From Taishania sp965247975 (lineage in GTDB: Bacteria > Bacteroidota > Bacteroidia > Flavobacteriales_D > Crocinitomicaceae): a stretch of 64,000 nucleotides of DNA. The stretch is from positions 1,364,001 through 1,428,000 of the forward strand of contig OZ252050.1 in NCBI GenBank assembly GCA_965247975.1, read 5' to 3'. Positions 52,764-61,420 of this stretch are shown piece after piece; positions within the stretch are counted from its first letter, which is position 1, and the number at the start of each line of letters is the position of its first letter. The notes below the pieces were generated by a model. It was given only the letters and a program-made list of their open reading frames with translations. It was not told the origin of the DNA and made no database searches. The position numbers and the translations under genes were made by a program.

Positions 52764-52816
52764 TTCTCGACGAATTTTCGCTGGCAAGTCCAAAATATTC
52801 ATCTAGGCTTAAAAAG

Positions 52817-52846
52817 TTGATACTCTGCGGATTTATTCGTAATTTG
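52817..52846 (+). promoter_or_regulatory. Patatin gene promoter candidate
   Basis: TTG at 52817-52819, a 19-base spacer, and GTAATTTG at 52839-52846 (two mismatches to TAnnTTTG), followed by four bases before the ATG at 52851. Confidence 0.45.
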
Positions 52847-52850
52847 CAGG

Positions 52851-53744
52851 ATGCAGTGCAGGTATCGAGTTGTGGTTTCTATTGATGGTGGAGGGATTCG
52901 CGGAATCTTGCCTTTGCGATTAATAGAATATATTCAAAATACCATTTCGGAATATGATCCTGAGATTGATCCATCTTCTTGGGTAGATGTATATGCAGCT
53001 ACGAGCACAGGAACAATCATTTCAGGTGCGCTAATGATGAAAAATGGAATTGGTGAGTCAATCCATTCTCCAGGAGAAATCATGAACCTTTATATGCGCA
53101 GAGGCGAGCAATTTTTTGCCAAAGCACCTCAGCATTTAACTTCGGGATCACAATATCCGCTTCATTTTATGTTAGACCATTTTTTCGGTTCCACGCAACT
53201 GGGCGATTTGGATAAACATTTTATGTTCTTTTCCTACGATTTAAACGAAGACGAACCCTATTTTTTCAATGATTCCATGAGTCATTTGAATTCCATGCCA
53301 CTTGCCAAAATGATGGCAGCATGTTCGGCATTTCCTGGAGTTTTTCCACCCTTAAAAATGGGACATCGATTGTTAGCTGATGGTATTTTGGCGACGAAGA
53401 ATCCAGCTAAAATGGCTTATGATTATGCACGGATGTTTTACCCAGAAGATCCAATCATTTTAATCAGTCTGGGGACAGGAGCAGACGAAAGCTTGCAAAA
53501 AGATGTCTACGAATTGGAATCTAATAAAACAGATGATGCGTTGAACGCTTTAACGCATGAAGATCGCAATTTGATTTACTTTCGTTTTCAACCTGAAATT
53601 ATTTCAGCATCTAAAGATTTAAGTGATGCAAGTCGCGAAAATGCAAAAAAATTACTTCAAGATGCCAACGCCTACATCGATACGCACAAAACCAAATTCG
53701 ATCAACTTTTTCGATTTATGAAAATCAAGGTTGAGCAATATTGA
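52851..53744 (+). CDS. Patatin-like phospholipase
   Basis: A 297-residue cytoplasmic protein with the patatin glycine loop SIDGGGIRGILPLRLI near residues 9-24 and the nucleophile region YAATSTGTIISGAL near 49. The normal G-x-S-x-G is here A-T-S-T-G, with alanine in the first position. The catalytic Asp lies in LLADGILATKNPA, where the motif is DGI rather than DGG/A. It would hydrolyse acyl lipids if active. A leaderless-type promoter candidate precedes it. Confidence 0.88.
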   Translation: MQCRYRVVVSIDGGGIRGILPLRLIEYIQNTISEYDPEIDPSSWVDVYAATSTGTIISGALMMKNGIGESIHSPGEIMNLYMRRGEQFFAKAPQHLTSGSQYPLHFMLDHFFGSTQLGDLDKHFMFFSYDLNEDEPYFFNDSMSHLNSMPLAKMMAACSAFPGVFPPLKMGHRLLADGILATKNPAKMAYDYARMFYPEDPIILISLGTGADESLQKDVYELESNKTDDALNALTHEDRNLIYFRFQPEIISASKDLSDASRENAKKLLQDANAYIDTHKTKFDQLFRFMKIKVEQY

Positions 53745-53832
53745 ATCCAAATATTCGTTATAATTTCAAAGTTCGGATGGAGTTCTAAAGGCAGAATTTC
53801 TTTCCTTTTTTAATGAAATTAATCTGGGATTT

Positions 53833-54564
53833 ATGCTAACGTCTTTTCATAAAAATAAGGTCTTGATATTTCTGATTTGCTTTCATTCATATGTGGCTTT
53901 TAACCAAAATGGATTTAAATTTGGCATAAAAGCGCATCCCAATTTAAGTTTTTCAACTATTGCAAATAAATCAAATATAGCATCGGATAATTTTTCTTCT
54001 AGAAATGGAATTCTTGGATTAAACTTAGGGATTTGTACAAACTATAAACTCAAGAATTGGCTTTTTGAAATTAATTCAGCATTCAAAACAAACACAGTAA
54101 GCTTGAAATTTAAAAATGAAACAACATATTCCAAGGTTAGTATCCGATCCCTCGCTTTTGCAAATGATTTCAATTTAGGTTATCGTGTTTATGAATCTAA
54201 CAAACCTCATTATGAAATTTTTGCGCTTTTGAACTTTGGAGGCAGTTTGGTCGCAATTCAAGGATTGAATGGATCGATCCGCTCTGTGGATGCGTTACAA
54301 TACAATTTTATAGGTCCAGACATAAACACTGAATGGAGTTCTGTAAATATAGGAACTGGAATTCGTATTCGGGCGCAATTAAAAAGTCAGCGTACCATTG
54401 ATTATGGGATTTCCTATCAATATTTTATTCAAAAATATCCTGAGATTGGCATGAAAATTTCACAAGGAGGGCAAATCTATGAAGGCATCGCAGGTCAAAA
54501 TGTACATTCATTAAATTTTGACTTCATTTTTTATTTCGGAAAAAGAAAAAAACAAGAAGCTTGA
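53833..54564 (+). CDS. Secreted outer-membrane beta-barrel protein
   Basis: The 243-residue product has a hydrophobic N-terminus ending near FNQ and amphipathic strands (FKFGIKAHPNLSFSTI, GLNLGICTNYKLKNWLFEINSAF, FNLGYRVYESNKPHYEIFALL, VNIGTGIRIRAQLK, IDYGISYQYFI, LNFDFIFYFGKRKK) typical of an OMP_b-brl family barrel. Partner unknown. It stands between the patatin gene and the convergent 54603 gene. Confidence 0.75.
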   Translation: MLTSFHKNKVLIFLICFHSYVAFNQNGFKFGIKAHPNLSFSTIANKSNIASDNFSSRNGILGLNLGICTNYKLKNWLFEINSAFKTNTVSLKFKNETTYSKVSIRSLAFANDFNLGYRVYESNKPHYEIFALLNFGGSLVAIQGLNGSIRSVDALQYNFIGPDINTEWSSVNIGTGIRIRAQLKSQRTIDYGISYQYFIQKYPEIGMKISQGGQIYEGIAGQNVHSLNFDFIFYFGKRKKQEA

Positions 54565-54602
54565 TGTTGTATTTTCAAATACTTTTCATTAAGAATAATC
54601 AT

Positions 54603-54998
54603 CTACTCAGGACTAGATTTTCTAACTTTTTCGGCTTTAATGAAGACTCCTAATCGTGTTTTTATACGTGTTTTCCGAATTCCATATTCAATTGGTGTGG
54701 GTTTACCGTCCTTGTCAATGTGACAAAGACTTTCGTCGCTCAAAATGAAATGATCTATCTTATTGTTTATTTCAATTTGGACGGTGTCATTTTTTTGTGA
54801 CCAAGTTCCAATTTGTAATTTTTCATGATCAGTGCATCCTCTACGATACCATTTGACCTTATGCGATTTCTTCAATTTAAAGAATGAAACAGAATATGGT
54901 GTAATTGCCAAATAATTTCCTTGTGCTGAATTTTGGGAGAAGCAATCTAAACTATTTATAAATAATACAATCAGAATTATTCTCATTCTCATTTTCAT
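54603..54998 (-). CDS. Small secreted protein of unknown function
   Basis: The 131-residue product has a signal peptide (MKMRMRIILIVLFINSLDCFSQ) and a small beta-rich mature part: YLAITPYSVSFFKLKKSHKVKWY, IGTWSQKNDTVQIEINNKIDHFIL, and a basic C-terminus. The G-T-W strand is reminiscent of lipocalin-like folds. Family not recognised. Confidence 0.65.
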   Translation of the reverse strand: MKMRMRIILIVLFINSLDCFSQNSAQGNYLAITPYSVSFFKLKKSHKVKWYRRGCTDHEKLQIGTWSQKNDTVQIEINNKIDHFILSDESLCHIDKDGKPTPIEYGIRKTRIKTRLGVFIKAEKVRKSSPE

Positions 54999-55013
54999 TC
55001 TGCTTCTTTGCTC

Positions 55014-55607
55014 TTACTTCGTTTTCTTCCAAGTCTTAAAAATTGCTTCTTGATTTGGTCTGTCTTTTTCGATTTCTCTCAAGGGTTCGCAAGCCTCAAG
55101 CGTCTCCTGACATTCTTTGGGAAGTTGTTGATACAATGCAGTCCCTTTTGTTTTCCAAGCAATCATTTCATCGCTGACTTCTTTGACAATTTTCGCAGGA
55201 TTCCCAACCGCCAGACTTCTTTTTGGTAAGTGCATATTTGCAGGAACAAAACAAAGTGCTCCAATGATGCATTCGTCCTCGATTACAGCGTCATCCATTA
55301 CAACTGAATTCATTCCAACCAAACAGTTTTTGCCAATGTTTGCACCATGGATAATTGCTCCGTGACCAATGTGCGCTCCTTCGTGCAAGGTTACAGTTGT
55401 GCCTGGGAACATGTGAATTGTGCAGTTTTCTTGAACGTTGCAGCCATCTTTGATGATGATTTGTCCCCAATCTCCGCGAATTGCTGCTCCCGGACCGATG
55501 TACACATTTTTACCGACGATGACATTGCCTGTCACTGCCGCATTCGGATGAATGAAACTCGATTCATGTACCACAGGAATAAATCCATTGAATTTATATA
55601 CTGCCAT
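55014..55607 (-). CDS. Gamma-carbonic-anhydrase-like (PaaY family) hexapeptide protein
   Basis: The 197-residue left-handed beta-helix protein has repeats such as VTGNVIVGKNVYIGPGAAIRGDWG, NVQENCTIHMFPG and GHGAIIHGANIGKNCLVGMNS, with His residues placed as in gamma-class carbonic anhydrases (IHMF, HIGHG, IIHG). The C-terminal helix is usual. Members are metal-dependent thioesterase/carbonic-anhydrase relatives. It begins at the stop of the FMN reductase (TGATG overlap), so both are one operon. Confidence 0.9.
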   Translation of the reverse strand: MAVYKFNGFIPVVHESSFIHPNAAVTGNVIVGKNVYIGPGAAIRGDWGQIIIKDGCNVQENCTIHMFPGTTVTLHEGAHIGHGAIIHGANIGKNCLVGMNSVVMDDAVIEDECIIGALCFVPANMHLPKRSLAVGNPAKIVKEVSDEMIAWKTKGTALYQQLPKECQETLEACEPLREIEKDRPNQEAIFKTWKKTK

Positions 55608-56128
55608 CAGATTAATTTTATTTTTTCAACGAATAGATCCAGTTTATCTGCATGTTCTTTGATCAAAACGCCATTTTCAAACACATGTCCAAAGGAAGGT
55701 AAACTAAATTGAGCGATAAAATTCCCACCTAATCGAATTACAAATTTGCGCACATTCTCAATGGATTCAGCTGCTCCACTTCTTCCTGGTGATGTTCCGA
55801 GAACGAAAACTGGTTTGTCTTTCATGAAATCACGATTTTCTCGAGATAGCCAGTCCAACATTGATTTTAAATAAGCCGACATATTTCCATTATGTTCTGG
55901 AGTTGCGATCAACAAGATTTCGGCTGAAATTATCGTTTCACATAGACTTTTGACAGACTCAGGAATCCCTTCATTCGATTCAAAATCAGCAGAATATGTT
56001 GGTATTTCCAGGCTCTTGTTGTTGATTAACTCGAGTTCATTCAACGCATATGTTTTTTGAATGTATTGAACCAATTGCTCGTTGATTGATACTGAGCTAA
56101 GACTTCCCGATAGGGCAATTATTTTCAT
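55607..56128 (-). CDS. NADPH-dependent FMN reductase
   Basis: The 173-residue flavodoxin-like protein opens IIALSGSLSSVSINEQLVQYI, with ILLIATPEHNGNMSAYLKSMLDWLSR near residues 75-96 and VFVLGTSPGRSGAAESI near residue 105. These are the P-loop and flavin contacts of the NADPH:FMN reductase family (YieF/ChrR type). It may reduce quinones or chromate-like oxidants. It shares a base with the next gene downstream. Confidence 0.92.
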   Translation of the reverse strand: MKIIALSGSLSSVSINEQLVQYIQKTYALNELELINNKSLEIPTYSADFESNEGIPESVKSLCETIISAEILLIATPEHNGNMSAYLKSMLDWLSRENRDFMKDKPVFVLGTSPGRSGAAESIENVRKFVIRLGGNFIAQFSLPSFGHVFENGVLIKEHADKLDLFVEKIKLI

Positions 56129-56281
56129 TTTTCAATTTTTTGTAAAAATAGCGATTCCAATACAAAGAAAAGGATGGTTCGAGGATAGAACTTAAAAGCA
56201 GGATTGTAAATTTAATTTGGATTCAAATCTTCAAACCAGTATGGCATAAAAATTGTAATTTTCCGTAAAATTTTAAAAGAG

Positions 56282-57100
56282 ATGAAAAAAACACTATTAT
56301 TAACAGCACTAATTGCTTTAGCATCTAACGTTTTACAGGCGCAAGATGAATCCTTAAAATTCGATAAAATTGTTTACAACGATTTAACTTTAGAATCAGA
56401 TGAATACACCGTTGAGATCACAAATGTAGTTTCAACAGTAACAGATGCTAAGTTTAAATTAAAAATCACGAACAAAACAGCTGACTTCTTGCTTTTTGAT
56501 GCTTCAAAATGTTCGTTTAAAATTGGAGATAATGTCATGACTCCAAAAGATAAATTTGTCATTGTTGATCCCTATGATTCGAAAAGCAAAACGATGGGTG
56601 TAGTTGGTACAAATTTGAATAAATACAAAACATATACCTTTAATTTAGCTGGAGTTCAGCGTGTTGTGCCTTTGTCTGTGATAGAAAACGTTCCAGCGTT
56701 TAAATTACCTGCAAGTAAAAATGATTTTACCGCTGGTAAATTCAACGTACAGTTAAAAAATTCGAAAAAAGAATCGGGAGCATCATTTGCAAAATTTGAT
56801 GTTCAATACCGTGGAGATAAAATTGGATTTATCTACCCATCGAAAGTAGATGTAAAAATGCCTGATGGGAATAATTACGCGAATGCTGACAGCAAGGGAA
56901 AAACGTTTTTGATGTTTCCTGGTGACTCTGAAAAATTCTCTGCAAATTGGGACAAAATGCCTGGTGGTCGTGAAAACGACATGCAATTGGTAGATATGTT
57001 CATCAATTTTACAGGTGTTTTTGCAGAAGGTGAAGCGCGTGATTTAGCACCGAAATCTGCTGAAATTACTTGGAATGAAGCAGTAACATCTGCTAAGTAA
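56282..57100 (+). CDS. Secreted protein of unknown function
   Basis: The 272-residue product has a signal peptide (MKKTLLLTALIALASNVLQAQ) and a mature part of alternating strands: EYTVEITNVVSTVTDAKFKLKITNK, FLLFDASKCSFKIGD, KYKTYTFNLAGVQRVVPL, and KFNVQLKNSKKE, ending EITWNEA. It looks like two beta-sandwich halves; I do not recognise the family. Confidence 0.75.
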   Translation: MKKTLLLTALIALASNVLQAQDESLKFDKIVYNDLTLESDEYTVEITNVVSTVTDAKFKLKITNKTADFLLFDASKCSFKIGDNVMTPKDKFVIVDPYDSKSKTMGVVGTNLNKYKTYTFNLAGVQRVVPLSVIENVPAFKLPASKNDFTAGKFNVQLKNSKKESGASFAKFDVQYRGDKIGFIYPSKVDVKMPDGNNYANADSKGKTFLMFPGDSEKFSANWDKMPGGRENDMQLVDMFINFTGVFAEGEARDLAPKSAEITWNEAVTSAK

Positions 57101-57125
57101 TTTTCACCTATAATCTTTGAATGAT

Positions 57126-57162
57126 GAATGTTGACTTGAAACTCAGCATTCTTCTTTTTTTT
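57126..57162. terminator. Terminator between convergent genes
   Basis: AATGTTGA (57127-57134) pairs with TCAGCATT (57143-57150) with one mismatch, followed by a T-rich run to 57162. It lies between the convergent genes ending at 57100 and 57172. Confidence 0.5.
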
Positions 57163-57171
57163 GTCCCTTTA

Positions 57172-58437
57172 CTAGGTTTTTCTCTTTTTCTTCTTCGCTG
57201 CAGGAAAAAGAATATTATTCAAAATCAAACGATAACCTGGAGAATTCGGATGTAGATTAAGATCTGTAGGAGGATCGCCTACTTTGTGCTCGTAATCTTC
57301 TGGATCATGTCCACCATAAAATGTCCAAGTACCTTCTGCCATTTCTCCGTGAATGTATCGCGCTGTTCCCAACGCTTTATTTTCGCCTAAAATCAACACG
57401 TTTGGTTTGATGGTAGATTTAACGAAATCCGTTGTTTGTCCCATGAATCCATCGATAATGTCTGTGTGACATTGTGTAAGCATTGTAGGCACAACATCCC
57501 ATTTCGCAGAAAATTCAAACAATGTGAATTTATCTAGCGGTTCACGCACTCCTTGAGATCTTCGCAATTCTGTTCCATCGATGTTTGAATATTCATATTG
57601 CATTGGGTCTTTTTCCAAGATAAAATCTTCGAAGGCAAAAGTTTGCTCGAAATCTAAATCATGCTGGCAATTTGGGCTTGCGGCATCACCATCGTACATG
57701 TTTGCACAAATATCTGTGTTTTGCGCAGCCAATGCAATATCAAAACTATCGGTTCCACTACACATGGTGAAAAGAAATCCTCCACCAACTACAAAATTCT
57801 TAATGTTAATCGCAACTCCTCGTTTTAATTCAGAGACTTTGCTAAATCCCAATTCCTGAGCGAGTTTTTCAGCATCAGCAACTTGTTGTTTGTACCACGG
57901 AGCTGTTCGATACGCTGCATAAAATTTACCATATTGTCCTGTGAAATCTTCGTGGTGCAAATGCAACCAATCATAGGTAGGCAATAATCCTTGAATGATT
58001 TGAGTATCGTAAATTTTTTCGTACGGAATTTCGGCATATTCCAACACCAACGTTACCGCATCGTCCCATGGCATTTTTCCGTCTGGCGTGTACACCGCAA
58101 TTTTTGGAGCTTTTTCCAGTTGAACGATTTCCATGTTTTTCTCGGGACTTGTTATCATCGAACGAATTCCACTAGCTTGACCATCGGCCAAAATTTCATA
58201 GGAAACGCCACGAATCACCAACTCTTCTTCCACCGCTTTGACGTGTGGAAGCATGAACGAACCACCTCGGTAGTTGAGCAACCAATCGATTACTAAATCA
58301 TGTTCGAGTACCCAAAAAGCAACACCATAAGCCTTTAAATGATTCCGTTGACTTTCGTCCATAGGAATTAGGAGTTGCGAAGCACGTGCTTGAATTCCGA
58401 GGAAAAAGAAAGAGAATATTATAAATTGTTTAATCAT
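57172..58437 (-). CDS. Secreted protein of the family usually named asparagine synthetase B in Bacteroidota
   Basis: The 421-residue exported product begins with a signal peptide (MIKQFIIFSFFFLGIQARAS). It includes KIAVYTPDGKMPWDDAVTLVLEYAEI, GGGFLFTMCSGTDSFDIALAA (a GATase/ThuA-like elbow with Cys), and HGEMAEGTWTFYGGHDPEDY. Homologues in Flavobacteria are often named asparagine synthetase B, but no Ntn-type N-terminal Cys or ATP-pyrophosphatase motif is seen, and the signal peptide argues against it. Function is open. Confidence 0.8.
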   Translation of the reverse strand: MIKQFIIFSFFFLGIQARASQLLIPMDESQRNHLKAYGVAFWVLEHDLVIDWLLNYRGGSFMLPHVKAVEEELVIRGVSYEILADGQASGIRSMITSPEKNMEIVQLEKAPKIAVYTPDGKMPWDDAVTLVLEYAEIPYEKIYDTQIIQGLLPTYDWLHLHHEDFTGQYGKFYAAYRTAPWYKQQVADAEKLAQELGFSKVSELKRGVAINIKNFVVGGGFLFTMCSGTDSFDIALAAQNTDICANMYDGDAASPNCQHDLDFEQTFAFEDFILEKDPMQYEYSNIDGTELRRSQGVREPLDKFTLFEFSAKWDVVPTMLTQCHTDIIDGFMGQTTDFVKSTIKPNVLILGENKALGTARYIHGEMAEGTWTFYGGHDPEDYEHKVGDPPTDLNLHPNSPGYRLILNNILFPAAKKKKRKT

Positions 58438-58461
58438 TTTGAAGTTTAAATTGATCGTTAA

Positions 58462-60024
58462 TTAGAAAGGAACGTCATCGTTTAAATCTTTATCAAAATT
58501 TACGCCATCATCATTAAACGAACTCATTTTAGACTTTATTGTCATGTTATTTTGCTCAAAAGATGATTTTTGGGTTAAGCTATTCGAGCCTCCAGAGAAA
58601 TTGGAATCGTCTACGAACGAATTGAAATTTTCAAAACGAGCAAATTCTCCGATAAATCGCAAGCGAACATTGTCCAAAGCACCATTTCTGTGTTTCGCAA
58701 CAATAATTTCTCCAACTCCTTGGTTCGATTGACCTGATTCATCTTCCATCAATCCGTAATATTCCGGACGATAAATGAAAGAAACGATATCTGCGTCTTG
58801 CTCAATGGCTCCAGATTCACGTAAATCTGACAACACTGGACGTTTGTCGCCACCTCGTTGTTCAACCGAACGACTTAGCTGAGACAAGGCAATCATTGGC
58901 ACATTGAGTTCTTTCGCAATTTCTTTGATAGATCGTGAAATGGTTGAGATTTCTTGTTCGCGGTTTCCGCTTCCTTTTGATCCTCCAGCCGTCATCAATT
59001 GCAAATAATCGATGATGACCATGTCAATATTGTGTTGCATTTTCAATCGTCGGCATTTTGCACGCAAGTCAAAAACACTGATTCCGGGAGAATCATCGAT
59101 GTAGAGTGGGGCAGTAGCCAATTTAGCAATACGTGTGTGCAATTGCTGGAATTCATGTTCTGCCAAGTCTCCTTTTCTCAATTTTTCTGCGCTTAAACGG
59201 GATTCACTGGCAATCAACCGCTTTACTAATTGAACAGAAGACATCTCCAAGGAGAAAAAAGCAACGCCCATGTTGTGGTCAACGGCTGTGTTTCTCGCCA
59301 TCGAAAGTACGAAAGCTGTTTTCCCCATGGCTGGTCGGGCTGCGATAACAATCATGTCTGATCGTTGCCAACCAGAAGTTAATTTATCTAAATCGATGAA
59401 TCCTGTTGGGATTCCAGAAATACCACTTTTATTTTGAGATGCTTTTTCAATTTCTTCAATCGCTTGTCGCACAACATTTTGCATGATGTCAACATTTTTT
59501 CCCATGTTGTTTTCTGCAATTTGAAACAATTCGCCTTCTGCTTTGTTGAGCACATCAAAAACGTCATTTGTTTCATCATACGCATCGCGAATAACGTCTG
59601 AACTCATGCGAATCAACTCGCGTTTGATGTGTTTTTCTGAAATAACGCGTGCGTGAAATTCAACGTGAGCAGTCGAAGCAACTCTGTTTGTCAGTTGTGA
59701 AACATAAGCTGCTCCACCAGAAGCTTCCAATTCACCGTTTTTCTTGAGTTGATTTATCACGGTAAGCAAATCTATCGGACTTGAATTACCAAAAAGTTCA
59801 CGAATTACACCATAAATAAATTGATGTTTTGGGTCGTAAAAACTTTCTTTTTTGAGAATGTCAATCGTATCCGTAACCGCATTTTTTTCGAGCATCATGG
59901 CACCCAATACAGCTTGTTCTAAATCAATGGCTTGCGGCGGTATTCGTCCGAGCTCAGTGATAATAGATGTATTTTGCGCCAGCCGAGTTACTGGTTTACG
60001 TTTGTTTTCCGAATTATTCTCCAT
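58462..60024 (-). CDS. dnaB: Replicative DNA helicase DnaB
   Basis: The 520-residue hexameric 5'-3' helicase of the replication fork. N-terminal domain (about 27-130, IPPQAIDLEQAVLGAMMLEK), linker, RecA-like domain with Walker A ARPAMGKT at 229-236, Walker B MVIIDYLQLM near 335, and the arginine-finger/H4 region DIVSFIYRPEYYG. No intein. The C-terminal 60 residues are Ser/Asn-rich with an acidic DDVPF end, typical for Bacteroidota. A perfect -7 box lies four bases before the start. Confidence 0.97.
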   Translation of the reverse strand: MENNSENKRKPVTRLAQNTSIITELGRIPPQAIDLEQAVLGAMMLEKNAVTDTIDILKKESFYDPKHQFIYGVIRELFGNSSPIDLLTVINQLKKNGELEASGGAAYVSQLTNRVASTAHVEFHARVISEKHIKRELIRMSSDVIRDAYDETNDVFDVLNKAEGELFQIAENNMGKNVDIMQNVVRQAIEEIEKASQNKSGISGIPTGFIDLDKLTSGWQRSDMIVIAARPAMGKTAFVLSMARNTAVDHNMGVAFFSLEMSSVQLVKRLIASESRLSAEKLRKGDLAEHEFQQLHTRIAKLATAPLYIDDSPGISVFDLRAKCRRLKMQHNIDMVIIDYLQLMTAGGSKGSGNREQEISTISRSIKEIAKELNVPMIALSQLSRSVEQRGGDKRPVLSDLRESGAIEQDADIVSFIYRPEYYGLMEDESGQSNQGVGEIIVAKHRNGALDNVRLRFIGEFARFENFNSFVDDSNFSGGSNSLTQKSSFEQNNMTIKSKMSSFNDDGVNFDKDLNDDVPF

Positions 60025-60028
60025 GAAA

Positions 60029-60036
60029 CAAAGATA
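60029..60036 (-). promoter_or_regulatory. dnaB -7 box, leaderless arrangement
   Basis: TATCTTTG on the minus strand is a perfect TAnnTTTG, with exactly four bases before the ATG at 60024. Confidence 0.65.
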
Positions 60037-60121
60037 GTGAATAAGATGAGGGATTTTTTGATTCTATTTTCAAATGTGTAAAAAGATATTAAAATGAGAT
60101 ATTAACAATTGTTAATAGCGC

Positions 60122-60129
60122 TATTTTTG
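60122..60129 (+). promoter_or_regulatory. mnmD -7 box, leaderless arrangement
   Basis: TATTTTTG is a perfect TAnnTTTG, with exactly four bases (TTGT) before the ATG at 60134. It is divergent from the dnaB promoter across 109 bp. Confidence 0.6.
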
Positions 60130-60133
60130 TTGT

Positions 60134-60802
60134 ATGAATCGACGAATTGTAGCAACAAGTGATGGATCTCACACCATTTATGTGGAAGAATTGGATGAAA
60201 CCTATCATTCATCGCATGGCGCGATTCAAGAAGCAAAACATGTATTCTTAGAAAACGGTCTCAAATTGTTTCAAAATCAATCTGTTCGAATTTTTGAAAT
60301 GGGATTTGGAACTGGATTGAATGCATATTTGACATGGCAAATAGCTGAAGATTGGAACATAAACGCAGAATATTTTGGCATTGAAGCCTTTCCAGTAGAA
60401 AAATCTTTGGTTGAGTCGCTGAATTACGTGGATACATTTGATGAAGAAGCTAAAAAAAAATTTGAGCAAATCCATTTTGTAGAATGGAACAAGATGGTTG
60501 ATTTAGGTCCAAATTTTTCTCTACATAAAATCCATCAAAAAATAGAAGATTTTGAAGTAATTCCAGATTCCATCGACCTTATTTACTTCGATGCATTTGG
60601 TCCTCGAGCTCAAAGCGAGATGTGGGATGTTTCTGTGCTCAACAAGATGTTTCAAATGCTCAAATCAAATGGATGTTTAGTGACTTATTGCGCCAAAGGG
60701 CAAGTGAAAAGAGATTTAAAATCGCTTGGGTTTATTGTAGAGTCGTTGCCTGGACCTCCTGGAAAAAGAGAAATGACTCGCGCGCGAAAAAGTGTGGATT
60801 AG
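60134..60802 (+). CDS. mnmD: tRNA 5-methylaminomethyl-2-thiouridine methyltransferase, stand-alone MnmD
   Basis: A 222-residue SAM methyltransferase of the MnmC1/MnmD type: TYHSSHGAIQEAKHVFLENGL, SAM motif FEMGFGTGLNAYLTW near residues 56-70, IYFDAFGPRAQSEMW with catalytic Asp near 155 and TYCAKGQVKRDLKSLGF, and GPPGKREMTRA at the end. It lacks the FAD-dependent MnmC2 half, so it finishes U34 modification of tRNAs as a single-domain enzyme. The family includes DUF752 proteins. It overlaps the convergent gene by four bases. Confidence 0.93.
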   Translation: MNRRIVATSDGSHTIYVEELDETYHSSHGAIQEAKHVFLENGLKLFQNQSVRIFEMGFGTGLNAYLTWQIAEDWNINAEYFGIEAFPVEKSLVESLNYVDTFDEEAKKKFEQIHFVEWNKMVDLGPNFSLHKIHQKIEDFEVIPDSIDLIYFDAFGPRAQSEMWDVSVLNKMFQMLKSNGCLVTYCAKGQVKRDLKSLGFIVESLPGPPGKREMTRARKSVD

Positions 60803-61305
60803 GCTTTTTTCATAATCATCGGCATGGTTTCCTTGCCAAGAGGACAAAGGACTAAATTTCTCATATACAGAACGGATCTTTCGATGCGTTTGTCGCTGCC
60901 TTTCGCTTGTAGAATGTAATAGATAATGGTGCGCTGCTTTCCTGGCGTTAAATCTGCAAATCGTTTTTTTGCTTCTGGATCTTGCGCAAGCACAATTTCT
61001 AATTCTTCAGGAAATTCATGACCAAATTCAGAAGTGTCTTTTTGAAGTTCGACAGATACAGTATCTCCCTCAAGCACATTTAGTTGCTTCATTCTGGCTT
61101 TGGAGAATGTGACATATCCGAAACCTTCTCCATAAACGACAATGCCTCCTTGCCATGTGATTGTGTCATTTACTGTAACCAATACACGTTGATTGTAGCG
61201 GCCTTTGGATTCGTTGTTATTTAGAGCGATAAGTGTTGCGTCGGGAATCAGGAGGCAACACATTTTTAAGGAATCAAGTTTGTGAATCAGCGCTTGACAT
61301 TTCAT
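60799..61305 (-). CDS. DUF1905 plus YdeI/OmpD-associated (OmdA-like) protein
   Basis: The 168-residue product has an N-terminal DUF1905-like beta-barrel part (KGRYNQRVLVTVNDTITWQGG, GFGYVTFSKARMKQLNVLEGDTVSVELQ) and a C-terminal YdeI/OmdA-like helix bundle (FADLTPGKQRTIIYYILQAKGSDKRIERSV). Such proteins are linked with bacteriocin protection by name only; function unknown. Its end overlaps mnmD tail to tail by four bases. Confidence 0.8.
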   Translation of the reverse strand: MKCQALIHKLDSLKMCCLLIPDATLIALNNNESKGRYNQRVLVTVNDTITWQGGIVVYGEGFGYVTFSKARMKQLNVLEGDTVSVELQKDTSEFGHEFPEELEIVLAQDPEAKKRFADLTPGKQRTIIYYILQAKGSDKRIERSVLYMRNLVLCPLGKETMPMIMKKA

Positions 61306-61420
61306 GGTTTAAATGTATGAAAAGTTTGCCATCAATTTATCGAAAAAATTTGTGATAAATAATAGAATTTATTAACTTTAGGTAAATAACCATTTAACCA
61401 ACCTTAAAATTATTACAGCT

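Noticed and set aside
57172..58437. Annotation as a true asparagine synthetase
   Set aside because: A signal peptide is present and both catalytic domains of AsnB are missing by motif.
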